DNA of 64,000 bases from Flavivirga spongiicola (GTDB lineage Bacteria; Bacteroidota; Bacteroidia; Flavobacteriales; Flavobacteriaceae). Positions 9,435-17,240 of the stretch are shown here, one piece after another. Under the pieces are notes generated by a model, which was not told the DNA's origin, ran no database searches, and was given only the letters and a program-made list of their open reading frames with translations. Within the stretch, counting starts at the first letter, position 1. Each line of letters opens with the position of its first letter. The translations under genes were made by a program, and so were the position numbers. Location of the stretch: positions 186,001-250,000 of the forward strand of contig NZ_JAUOEO010000002.1 in NCBI RefSeq assembly GCF_030540825.1, written 5' to 3'.

Positions 9435-10181
9435 CTAAAGGCTATTTAAAAATTGTAATATCTTGGTGCGTTTTCTCTGTGATACTGGTATTTGGTCTTG
9501 ATTTTCCATAATGAGACTACCTCCATCAGCCCTATCAAAACGGAGTATTTTTCGCATATTTATCAAATGGGAGTGGTGGGGGCGTATAAAACCATAGGGC
9601 GTTAATAATTCTTCGTATTCTCGCAAAGGTTTTGATATTACAATGTTTTTATGACCATCTATTGTGAACTCTGTGTATTGCCCACAAGATTGGCAGTTTA
9701 TAATATCGTTTATCGTTACAAAATAAATGGACTCATGGTCTTTAAGAGCTATCTTTTTTTCTTTCACCATTACGTTTTTCAGGTTCTCCTGCATAATGGT
9801 TAACTGCATTTCTAATTGTTGTTTTTTTATTTGGTTTTTTACTTTATTAAAAGCGTCCAATAAATCTTCTAAAGCTATGGGTTTCAATAAAAAATCGATT
9901 GCACTAAATTTAAAGGCGTTTATGGCATACTTATCAAATGCAGTGATAAAAATGACATGAAACGGAATTTCATCGAGTGACACCAGAACATCCATTCCGG
10001 TGCCGTCATCCAGTTCTACATCCAACAACACCACGTCTGGATTGGTTTCTCGAATTTTTATCAGTGCTGATTGTACCCCTTCCGCTTCGTATAATTCTGA
10101 AACAAAGGGGCAATGCACCTGTATCATTTCAGAAATTCCATTTCTGATGTGTATTACATTATCAACGATGAGGACCTTCAT
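9435..10181 (-). CDS. LytTR-family response regulator
   Basis: A 248-residue regulator with receiver domain at residues 1-120 and LytTR DNA-binding domain at about 145-248 (IYFVTINDIINCQSCGQYTE, FIRPHHSHLINMRKI). The phosphoacceptor is D54 in VVLLDVELDDG; T80 and K100 (FLLKP) are in the expected places. The acidic pair normally reading DD or ED near the N-terminus is D7-N8 here, so one magnesium-binding acid is replaced. The gene starts 3 bp after its kinase partner ends, so the pair is co-transcribed. The downstream same-strand T9SS adhesin is a plausible target, though LytTR targets cannot be read from this sequence alone. Confidence 0.93.
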   Translation of the reverse strand: MKVLIVDNVIHIRNGISEMIQVHCPFVSELYEAEGVQSALIKIRETNPDVVLLDVELDDGTGMDVLVSLDEIPFHVIFITAFDKYAINAFKFSAIDFLLKPIALEDLLDAFNKVKNQIKKQQLEMQLTIMQENLKNVMVKEKKIALKDHESIYFVTINDIINCQSCGQYTEFTIDGHKNIVISKPLREYEELLTPYGFIRPHHSHLINMRKILRFDRADGGSLIMENQDQIPVSQRKRTKILQFLNSL

Positions 10182-10184
10182 ACC

Positions 10185-12155
10185 TTAATAGAGTTTTGGT
10201 AAATAAATTACAATTTCAAAACCCTTCATTTCTTTTAGGTTCAATATCTCGAAACGTGCATTGTATTTTTGTTGCTGATTGAATAATACTAAGCGGTCTC
10301 GTACTATTTGAATTGCTCTTGATGTGTGTTTCTTGGTAGGTGTATTTTCATTCAAATTCATCCCATTATCTCTTATCGTAATACAAATTTCATTTGGGGA
10401 CTCTTTTAAATTGACAACCATCTTTCCCTTGTAATCAATATTTTTAAAGCCATGTTCAATAGAGTTCTCCAGAAAAGGTTGCATAAGCATACCAGGCATT
10501 TTAAGCTCGTTTATCTCCAAGGTGTCTTCATATTCAATTTTATAATCAAACTTATCTGGAAATAGCAATTTTTGCGTTTCAAGGTATTGTATGACAAATT
10601 CAATTTCTTTTTCAATAGTTACCAATTCGGTATAAGTACTTTCTAGTGATTGACGCATTATTTTTGCAAAACGGGAAAGAAAAGCGGAAGTCTTTGGGCT
10701 GTTTTCTTTATTAGCAAAACTTTGCAAGGAAGCCATAGCGTTAAAGAAAAAATGAGGGTTGATACGGGCACGGTTTAAACGTTGCTCGGTTGTAATAAGT
10801 CTCATTTTGTTTTTTAGGCTTCTTTGTTGGTATATAAAGAAAATGATAATACCGATTAATGAAATCAATGCAACCAATACTATTAGCCAATAAATCTGGG
10901 AGCGTTTATTTTTGATTTCTAAAGCATCTATTTGTTGCTGTTGGTTTAAGTTCTCAATCTCTGCATCTTTTAACTCGGTCTTGTATTTGGTTTCGAGCTC
11001 ATTAACCATTTTGATTTTATCCCTATTTAGAATGCTGTCCTTCATTTTACTATGAATTCTAAAGCTATTATAGGCTTTTTCTATATTTCCCGCACTTTCA
11101 AACAAATCTGCAGCATCATGGTGCAGCATCATATTTGCAGCTGTACCACCTCCTCTCAAGGTTTTGTTATCGTGATATAAAGCCGTATCCATCCACTTGA
11201 CAGCTTCTTCGTATTGTTTTAAATCCAGATGGTCCCATGCTTTGGAATTGTACATCCCACTTAAATTTTTAACCCCTTTAATCCTTTTTCCGTAATAAAT
11301 TGCAGAATCTATATGCTTTAAAGCTACTCTTGGGTTTTTTTTGTGGTATGAAAAAGCTTCCAAGGCTCTATAGATTAATGCTAATTCATAATCAATCTTA
11401 TATTTTAGTGCACTTTCTTTCGCTCTCTTTATATACACAAGACCAGAGTCAATCAAGGTTTTGCGCCCGGTTCTAGTATAAGTAGCCTCATACTCGTATC
11501 CTAGCCACCTAAAATGTTTTGTTAGTTCAATAGGGTGTGCCTTCTCGTCTATCAGGGTTTCTACTCGTTTAATATAATCCCAATTCTTATCGCTTTCCTG
11601 CATTCTGGTAAACAAGTACACAACTTCTTTTATGATCTCAATTTCTTTTTCGGAGTCTTTTAAGAACTCAGATTCTTTTAATGCCTTAAAAGCAAACTCT
11701 GATAGTTTTTCCAGATTTTCCGAAGCACGATAATAAAGGGTTTTATTTAAATAAAGATTATATGTAAAATAGTCTTTGCAATTTGTATTTTTTAGTATTT
11801 GTTCTTGTTCTTTTATAAGAGTAAGAGCCTTATCTAATTTCTTTTCGGAGCAATAATATCTGAATTCTAATATTAGCCCTTCAACTTTGCAACTTTGAAA
11901 TGGTGATTCTTTAAACCTATTTATTGCCCTAAAAATTTGAATGGAATCTTCATACTCAAGTAATTCTCTTTCAGTTTTTGTAATTATACGATTGCAATCA
12001 CAAATGACTTTATCGGTATCTTTAGTTATTTTTGCTTTTTTTTTTAAAACCGATTCTTGAGCAAAAATTGGAGTGTAGGAAAGACTTGCGAAGAAAAAAG
12101 CAATCGCAAAAACTACTGATAACGAATTGAATGCATTATGTTTTTTAGCTATCAT
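10185..12155 (-). CDS. TPR-containing LytS-type sensor histidine kinase
   Basis: A 656-residue protein: signal or N-terminal membrane segment (residues 12-31), an extracytoplasmic helical TPR-like region (about 60-400, e.g. LGYEYEATYTRTGRKTLIDS, YNSKAWDHLDLKQYEEAVKW), a coiled coil, one membrane segment (about 420-443), then the His_kinase (PF06580) core. The phosphorylated histidine is H468 in RINPHFFFNA, and the ATP-binding N-box is PFLENSIEHGF with G-box IRDNGMNL. This architecture, TPR sensor plus short LytS-type kinase, is common in Flavobacteriia. Ligand unknown. It is paired with the LytTR regulator 3 bp downstream. Confidence 0.93.
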   Translation of the reverse strand: MIAKKHNAFNSLSVVFAIAFFFASLSYTPIFAQESVLKKKAKITKDTDKVICDCNRIITKTERELLEYEDSIQIFRAINRFKESPFQSCKVEGLILEFRYYCSEKKLDKALTLIKEQEQILKNTNCKDYFTYNLYLNKTLYYRASENLEKLSEFAFKALKESEFLKDSEKEIEIIKEVVYLFTRMQESDKNWDYIKRVETLIDEKAHPIELTKHFRWLGYEYEATYTRTGRKTLIDSGLVYIKRAKESALKYKIDYELALIYRALEAFSYHKKNPRVALKHIDSAIYYGKRIKGVKNLSGMYNSKAWDHLDLKQYEEAVKWMDTALYHDNKTLRGGGTAANMMLHHDAADLFESAGNIEKAYNSFRIHSKMKDSILNRDKIKMVNELETKYKTELKDAEIENLNQQQQIDALEIKNKRSQIYWLIVLVALISLIGIIIFFIYQQRSLKNKMRLITTEQRLNRARINPHFFFNAMASLQSFANKENSPKTSAFLSRFAKIMRQSLESTYTELVTIEKEIEFVIQYLETQKLLFPDKFDYKIEYEDTLEINELKMPGMLMQPFLENSIEHGFKNIDYKGKMVVNLKESPNEICITIRDNGMNLNENTPTKKHTSRAIQIVRDRLVLFNQQQKYNARFEILNLKEMKGFEIVIYLPKLY

Positions 12156-12974
12156 TTTAGTTTAAAAAAAAACAAAAATACGAAACGGTATATTATTTTT
12201 TTGATTTAAATTTTATAATTTAATTAGGAAATTGAGACGCCCTTCTATTAAAAGAAAATACTTTAGGTAAATTAAAATTAGAAAAAGGAATGTTACTAGA
12301 TGAATCAAAATTAAAAGAATCTTTTTTCAAATACAAAGATGTCTAAAGAAGTTGGTTCACAAGACGGTCCAGATTATACTATAGATCTTGAAACACCCGA
12401 CATTAATAATCAAAGATTATCTAAAGTATAAATTAAAGGGGTTCTAATTTGACTGTTAAATATGAAATTAAATAGGGGGTACTTATCAAAATATTATGAC
12501 TAAACACACAGGCATAAAAATAATGACCGAGTATTTTCGCATCTATCTTTTATAAAGAAGGTCCAAATATCTCGTATAAAGTGTTATTGATAAATTATAA
12601 TTGGCCAGACAAAGAAAGTTATACCCTAGAAGATATTAAAAATTCAAGAATGATTACTATTATTTGGAATTATTAAAATAGGAGATGATGAAATCTTAAA
12701 ATTTATGTTAAAAGTCACTAGATGTTGTCACTTTTTCCCTGACATAAATTTAAGACTGTTTATCTAAAAATAAATATCAGAGAGTAATGAAAAAGTAAGT
12801 TTTTTGATATATCAAAATCATAAAACCAGTGCATAATGTTATTTTCATTAATACTCATATAATTTGTACCTTTATAACATCAAAGAAGATCAAATTATGT
12901 CTTCAAAGTTCTTTTTATAGTTTTAGTGTACAAATAGGTGTACATATTTAAAGAAAACAATATAAATAGCTGAA

Positions 12975-13077
12975 TAACAGTGTGATACAGGGTAGTGGTT
13001 AAGTCTGCCACCCCGACGAACCTAGTAATAGGTCAAAATAAAACACTGTTAATCGTATGATTATCAGTGTTTTTTTG
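12975..13077 (+). ncRNA. Candidate small RNA or decayed RNA gene with terminator
   Basis: A GTGG-TTAAGTCTG-CCAC hairpin at 12994-13010 is followed 30 bp later by a strong stem-loop (AACACTGTTAAT / ATTATCAGTGTT, one mismatch) and a run of seven T. A similarly built pair occurs at 54086-54190 (GGTTAAGTCAACC, then a related stem around ATCATATGATT and a T-run). Shared order and sequence suggest two members of one small-RNA family. The piece AGTGGTTAAG also resembles a tRNA D-loop, so a tRNA relic is an alternative. No promoter was identified. Confidence 0.35.
13042..13077 (+). terminator. Rho-independent terminator-like hairpin
   Basis: Twelve-base arms AACACTGTTAAT and ATTATCAGTGTT with one mismatch and a six-base loop, followed immediately by TTTTTTT. 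No protein gene ends just upstream on this strand, which supports an untranslated transcript there. Confidence 0.6.
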
Positions 13078-13361
13078 TTTTTATACATATTATTTGGTGC
13101 CAAATAAAATCACCTAGAACCATTAAAAAGGTGGGCAATGTTTCTTCACTAAAAATGTACTAGCTTTAGATCAAGTATACAGCCTCAGACTATAATTTCC
13201 AAAAGAGATCTATCTATGGCTTACATCTTATACATTATATGTTGTGTAATGCATACCATATCATATCTTGCAGACAAATATATTGAGTATGCAGAATACA
13301 TTATTTAAATTCTCTAAAATAAGCGATTCTTGCTTTAACTTGAAAGCTAAGTTTTGAAGCC

Positions 13362-14405
13362 ATGAAAAAATCAATTATTGTCTTGTTACATATAGGGTTT
13401 TGGACGTGTTATCTTTTTATGATTATGATTATGCTTGGGCTTTTATTTAAAAATAATACATACGAAGAAGCACGAATCAACCTTTTCTTCAAGTATCTTT
13501 TTGGATTTGCATTATTACCTTCGTTTATTTCATTTTATATATTCTACCTTTTTGTTTTTCCTAACTATCTTAAGTATAAAAATAGATATAAAACAATTAT
13601 TTATAGTATTGTATCTTCTCTTATTATAGCTTTAATAGGAACAATTTTTATATCAATAATTGATGGAGATAATTCGTTGTACTATTGGCGAGAAGATTTT
13701 TTTGAAGGCCTATTTTCTATTTTTGTTATTACCTTAGTTTTTGGAATTATAGCTTTAATATTAAAAGGTAGCATAACCTGGTTTAATGATATTAAACAAA
13801 AAGAAGCATTGCAACAAAAGAATCATGAAATGGAAATGGCCCTGGTTAAATCTCAATTAGATCCTCATTTTTTATTTAATACCATCAATAATATTGATGT
13901 TCTTATAATAAAGAATGCTAACGAAGCTTCAAACTATTTAAATAAACTGTCTGATATCATACGGTTTATGCTTTTTGAAACTAAAACAGAAAAAATTCCA
14001 TTGTCCAAGGAGATTGAATACATTAAAAAATACATAGAGCTACAAAAAATAAGAACAGCTAATTCTAATTATATAAATTTTAAAATAACAGGTTCATTTA
14101 ATGGTAAAACAATAGCTCCAATGGTTTTTATTCCTTTTATTGAAAATGCCTTTAAGCATACTACCAATAAAAAACTAAACAATGCTATAACGATTATGAT
14201 AACGATCAATGATGAATTCATAAAATTGAATTGTGTCAATAAATTAGATTCTAATAGAAAATTAAAACAAGAAAGTAATGGTTTAGGTAATGAGTTGATT
14301 AAAAAACGCCTGAATCTGATTTACCCGGAGAAACATACACTAGAGGTTATCAACCAAAATAGCACTTATAGTGTACAATTAACGATAAACAATGGAAAAA
14401 TATAG
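13362..14405 (+). CDS. LytS-type sensor histidine kinase, four membrane segments
   Basis: A 347-residue protein with four predicted membrane helices (about 5-27, 44-66, 79-100, 115-137), little extracytoplasmic sequence, then a His_kinase (PF06580) domain. The phosphorylated residue is H169 in SQLDPHFLFNTINN; the N-box is FIPFIENAFKHT (N262), and the lid region includes ESNGLGNELIKKRL. It senses through its membrane part or a partner. Its stop overlaps the start of the LytTR regulator by 14 bp, so translation of the two is coupled. Confidence 0.93.
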   Translation: MKKSIIVLLHIGFWTCYLFMIMIMLGLLFKNNTYEEARINLFFKYLFGFALLPSFISFYIFYLFVFPNYLKYKNRYKTIIYSIVSSLIIALIGTIFISIIDGDNSLYYWREDFFEGLFSIFVITLVFGIIALILKGSITWFNDIKQKEALQQKNHEMEMALVKSQLDPHFLFNTINNIDVLIIKNANEASNYLNKLSDIIRFMLFETKTEKIPLSKEIEYIKKYIELQKIRTANSNYINFKITGSFNGKTIAPMVFIPFIENAFKHTTNKKLNNAITIMITINDEFIKLNCVNKLDSNRKLKQESNGLGNELIKKRLNLIYPEKHTLEVINQNSTYSVQLTINNGKI

Positions 14406-15087
14406 CTGTATTATTATTGAAGATGAACCTTTAGCATTAGAGAGAACAAAAGACTTTGTTACTAAAATACCCTTTCTTAATTTATGCGCCACATTCGATA
14501 ATGCATTAAATGGGTTGGCTTATTTAAAAGCTAATAATATTGATATACTTTTTTTAGATATTAATATGGATGAATTGTCAGGTATTGAGCTACTTGAAAA
14601 TTCTAAAATAACAAGTCAAGTCATAGTTACTACTGCCTATCAAGAATATGCCTTAAAGGGGTATGAACTTAATATTACTGATTATCTTCTAAAACCATTT
14701 ACATTCAATCGCTTTTTGCAAGCTGTAAACAAAGCACAGGAGAATTTAAGCAAAAATAATTTAGGCACAACAAATAATTTTATTTTTGTGAAAACTGAAA
14801 ACCGATTGGAAAAAATTACACTTACCAATATTGTTTATATTGAAGGAATGCGAGATTATCGCAGAATTCATACCGTAGACAAAAAGATTATGACCTTGCA
14901 AAATTTTAAGGAATTGGAACAAATCATCCCTTCATCAATAGTATGTAGAGTTCATAAATCGTATATGGTGGCCCTAAATAAAATAGATTCTATTGAGCGT
15001 AGTAGAATAAAAATATCAGATCAACTCATCCCAATTTCGGAAACCTATAAGGAATATTTCTTTCAAAAAATCAGTAGTAAAACTTAA
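14392..15087 (+). CDS. LytTR-family response regulator
   Basis: A 231-residue regulator: receiver domain with E10/D11, phosphoacceptor D56 (DILFLDINMDE), T80 and K101 (YLLKPF), then a LytTR DNA-binding domain (about 130-231; KITLTNIVYIEGMRDYRRIH, CRVHKSYMVALNKID). All residues for phosphorylation are intact, unlike the regulator at 9.4-10.2 kb. It overlaps its kinase gene by 14 bp. The next gene, a DUF4386 membrane protein 131 bp downstream, could be a target or simply a neighbour. Confidence 0.94.
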   Translation: MEKYSCIIIEDEPLALERTKDFVTKIPFLNLCATFDNALNGLAYLKANNIDILFLDINMDELSGIELLENSKITSQVIVTTAYQEYALKGYELNITDYLLKPFTFNRFLQAVNKAQENLSKNNLGTTNNFIFVKTENRLEKITLTNIVYIEGMRDYRRIHTVDKKIMTLQNFKELEQIIPSSIVCRVHKSYMVALNKIDSIERSRIKISDQLIPISETYKEYFFQKISSKT

Positions 15088-15218
15088 GGGCACAATAAAT
15101 ATTTTGCAGATTAAAAGTGACCGTATGCAGACGTCTTTACTTGATTTGCATATTAAAATTGTAGGATTAATGGTATGCATTGATATTTGTTTAATCATCA
15201 ATCATTTAAACAAGCGAA

Positions 15219-15920
15219 ATGCATGCCTACAAAAACACAGGAAGATTAGCAGGCTTTTTATTACTTATTTTAATACTGACAGGCATATTTGCTGAATTTT
15301 TTGTGCGTCAAAACCTATATGTAAACAATGATCCAATTGCAACTACTCAAAACATAATCGAAAACCAAGGGCTTTTTCGATTGGGCTTTGTGAGTGATTT
15401 GGTGATGTCTACAGTGTTCTTTTTCTATGCCTATATTTTATATCGCATATTTAAACCCGTTAATAAGAATATTTCACTGTTATTATTACTTTGTGTAGTC
15501 ATATCTGTTGCTATGTTCTGTCAAAATGCACTTTATCAATTTTCTGTATTAGAACTATTGATAAATAGGGGCTATTCAGAGGCATTTATACCTGAACAAT
15601 TGCAAGTTTTATCAATGTTTTTTCAAAACATTCATACCAAAGGGTATTATGTAAATCAGATATTTTTTGGAATGTATCTTTTTCCTTTGGGGTATTTGAT
15701 TTTTAAATCCGGCTTGGTTCCCAAAATAATTGGTGTGTTTTTAATGTTGGGTTGCATTGGGGATTTAGTAAGCTTCTTTGATTATTTTCTTTTTCCTGAC
15801 CATGAATCCATACTTATAAACAATATTACGTTGCCAGCAGATATTGGAGAATTTTCACTTTGCTTATGGCTTTTATTTATGGGAGTAAGAAATATAGACT
15901 CTCCAAAACTGCAGCACTAA
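15219..15920 (+). CDS. DUF4386 family membrane protein
   Basis: A 233-residue polytopic protein with about six to seven membrane helices. The opening MHAYKNTGRLAGFLLLILIL and the block around IFFGMYLFPLGYLIFKSGLV with PKIIGVFLMLGCIGDLVSFF are typical of DUF4386 proteins, which are often found beside regulators in Bacteroidota. Function is unknown in the family. The ATG used is the first of two (ATGCATGCC); it leaves the conserved N-terminal TGRLAG block intact. Confidence 0.85.
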   Translation: MHAYKNTGRLAGFLLLILILTGIFAEFFVRQNLYVNNDPIATTQNIIENQGLFRLGFVSDLVMSTVFFFYAYILYRIFKPVNKNISLLLLLCVVISVAMFCQNALYQFSVLELLINRGYSEAFIPEQLQVLSMFFQNIHTKGYYVNQIFFGMYLFPLGYLIFKSGLVPKIIGVFLMLGCIGDLVSFFDYFLFPDHESILINNITLPADIGEFSLCLWLLFMGVRNIDSPKLQH

Positions 15921-16003
15921 TAACTAATTAAAAAAATTGAATCTGAAGAGTCAAAAGAGTATTTAAAAAATATAAAAAGATTGAAAAAAATAATTAAATA
16001 AAA

Positions 16004-16435
16004 ATGAAAAATATAATTCTAATATTATCCCTTACTATTACGAATGTTATGCTTTCTCAAGATGAAATTATAAGCATAGGAGAAAAACCTATAGTATATC
16101 TAATAAGAGATACAGGACTTCAAGGTGCTTTGCGAGCAACTCATATATTTTTTAATACGGAAAAGGTATGTAAATTAAATAATAAAAGATTTTCAATGCA
16201 CAGTCTTGAAGTTGGAGAATATACTATTTATGCTCAAAGTGGTGGAAAAAAGCCAAGAAAGAAAGCACTTAACTTAAACATTAAATTAGAAGCGGGCAAG
16301 ACTTATTATATTTATATGACTACCGAATCTGTAGATTATGGACGCGAATTTTATGAATTAACTTTAGGGTTAATAACCGAAGAATTTGCATTAGATAGAT
16401 TAAAAACACTAAAACTTGACAAAAAGTGTTATTAA
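16004..16435 (+). CDS. Small secreted protein, possibly DUF2846-like
   Basis: A 143-residue protein with a signal peptide (residues 1-18, ending MLS-Q). The mature part has a short beta-sandwich look: YLIRDTGLQGALRATHIFFN, then LEVGEYTIYAQSGG and LEAGKTYYIYMTTE. The order of a ligand-like name, a 'G.YT.Y' strand and an 'AGKTYY' strand is like DUF2846 proteins, a small lipoprotein or secreted family of unknown role; this is a tentative resemblance. There is no lipobox cysteine. Confidence 0.7.
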   Translation: MKNIILILSLTITNVMLSQDEIISIGEKPIVYLIRDTGLQGALRATHIFFNTEKVCKLNNKRFSMHSLEVGEYTIYAQSGGKKPRKKALNLNIKLEAGKTYYIYMTTESVDYGREFYELTLGLITEEFALDRLKTLKLDKKCY

Positions 16436-16457
16436 TTTAATAGCCTAAAATGGCTTC

Positions 16458-16559
16458 ATGAAATTTAAATATTTTATTACCCTTATAATTCTTGTTTCAG
16501 GATTGCCAAGAAACCCATTAAGTAAACCAGAAACACTTTTAAATAATGTCTCAAATTAA
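16458..16559 (+). CDS. Possible 33-residue peptide with hydrophobic start
   Basis: MKFKYFITLIILVSGLP then a short polar tail. The start looks like a signal peptide, and the frame overlaps the next gene by 14 bp. It may be the front end of a decayed secreted-protein gene or a chance frame. There is no recognisable family and only weak support. Confidence 0.25.
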   Translation: MKFKYFITLIILVSGLPRNPLSKPETLLNNVSN

Positions 16560-16935
16560 AATTTACGGTTTAGGATTAACTCTGCAGCCAATAAAAATAA
16601 AGCTATCAGAGGTAATACATCAATGTATAGTAGAATCGTTAAAGTATCCTAGAAATAAAAAGGCGCATAGGTTTATCAACCTTGGAAAAGATGATTTTTT
16701 TTACCCTGAAGGACGTACAGATAACTATATAATTATAGAAATTATAATGATTACAGGAAGATCTGTACAAACTAAAAAAAAACTTATCAAAATGCTTTTT
16801 AAAGAAATTAATGGGCAGTTGAATATTTCTTTCACAGATATAGAAATTTGCATAGTTGAGAGTCCAGCTTACAATTGGGGTTTTAGAGGAAAAATGGGTG
16901 ATGAAGTTGAGTTAGATTATAAAATTGAAATTTAA
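16546..16935 (+). CDS. Tautomerase_2-like protein
   Basis: A 129-residue cytoplasmic protein. It carries the family pattern AHRFINLGKDDFFYPEGRTD, then NYIIIEIIMITGRSVQTKKK, LISFTDIEICIVE-like and a NWGFRG end block. Tautomerase_2 (PF14552) members belong to the 4-oxalocrotonate tautomerase superfamily. Enzymes of that superfamily normally expose a catalytic proline directly after the initiator Met; here residue 2 is Ser (MSQIKIYGL), so the reaction is uncertain and it may not be a classical tautomerase. It sits alone among small or broken genes. Confidence 0.8.
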   Translation: MSQIKIYGLGLTLQPIKIKLSEVIHQCIVESLKYPRNKKAHRFINLGKDDFFYPEGRTDNYIIIEIIMITGRSVQTKKKLIKMLFKEINGQLNISFTDIEICIVESPAYNWGFRGKMGDEVELDYKIEI

Positions 16936-16937
16936 GA

Positions 16938-17060
16938 TATGTAATTCCAGATATTTTAGATTTAGATGTTTGCCAATTTTTAGATAATGCTTTCATTATA
17001 GATTTGAGTACAAAGATAGCGACTCAAAACCCAGAACTACTAAAGGCAAACATGCATTAG
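16938..17060 (+). pseudogene. Short coding remnant
   Basis: A 40-codon protein-like frame without a start codon, beginning YVIPDILDLDVCQFLDNAFI and reaching a stop at 17058-17060. It is probably the tail of a deleted gene. The remaining bases up to the next gene hold the promoter described separately. Confidence 0.3.
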
Positions 17061-17188
17061 GTATTGACTTCTTTTTAATTGAAAATGATTTTCTCAAAAG
17101 GGGATAAATAGTGAATTTATCTTATTTGATACATAGTTAAATTAGTTAACAAATAGTTAAAAATTTCAAAATGTAGTTTTTTCATTGT

Positions 17189-17196
17189 TATATTTG
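17189..17196 (+). promoter_or_regulatory. Bacteroidota-type -7 promoter element of the EEP operon
   Basis: TATATTTG exactly fits TAnnTTTG, the -7 element used by the Bacteroidota primary sigma factor. It lies 45 bp before the first EEP start codon, a usual leader length. I see no perfect TTTG -33 element at the expected distance. Confidence 0.5.
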
Positions 17197-17240
17197 GAGG
17201 TTGCCCTTTCGTATTTCCAAATAAGTAAATAATAATTTTA

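Larger units (their letters stand above)
12156..13361. other. 1.2-kb intergenic stretch with coding remnants and an RNA-like hairpin
   Basis: No intact gene is visible. Short protein-like frames occur without starts: NTLGKLKLEKGMLLDESKLK (about 12261-12345), a shifted frame encoding KEVGSQDGPDYTIDLETPDI (about 12346-12431), and FYKEGPNISYKVLLINYNWP with PDKESYTLEDIKNSRM (12548-12676). These suggest one or more decayed genes. A strong terminator-like hairpin lies at 13042-13077. The last 280 bp contain nothing I can name. Confidence 0.5.

Noticed and set aside
12990..13025. tRNA-like AGTGGTTAAG segment
   Set aside because: No full cloverleaf, anticodon arm or GTTCGA T-loop can be built, so I did not call a tRNA.
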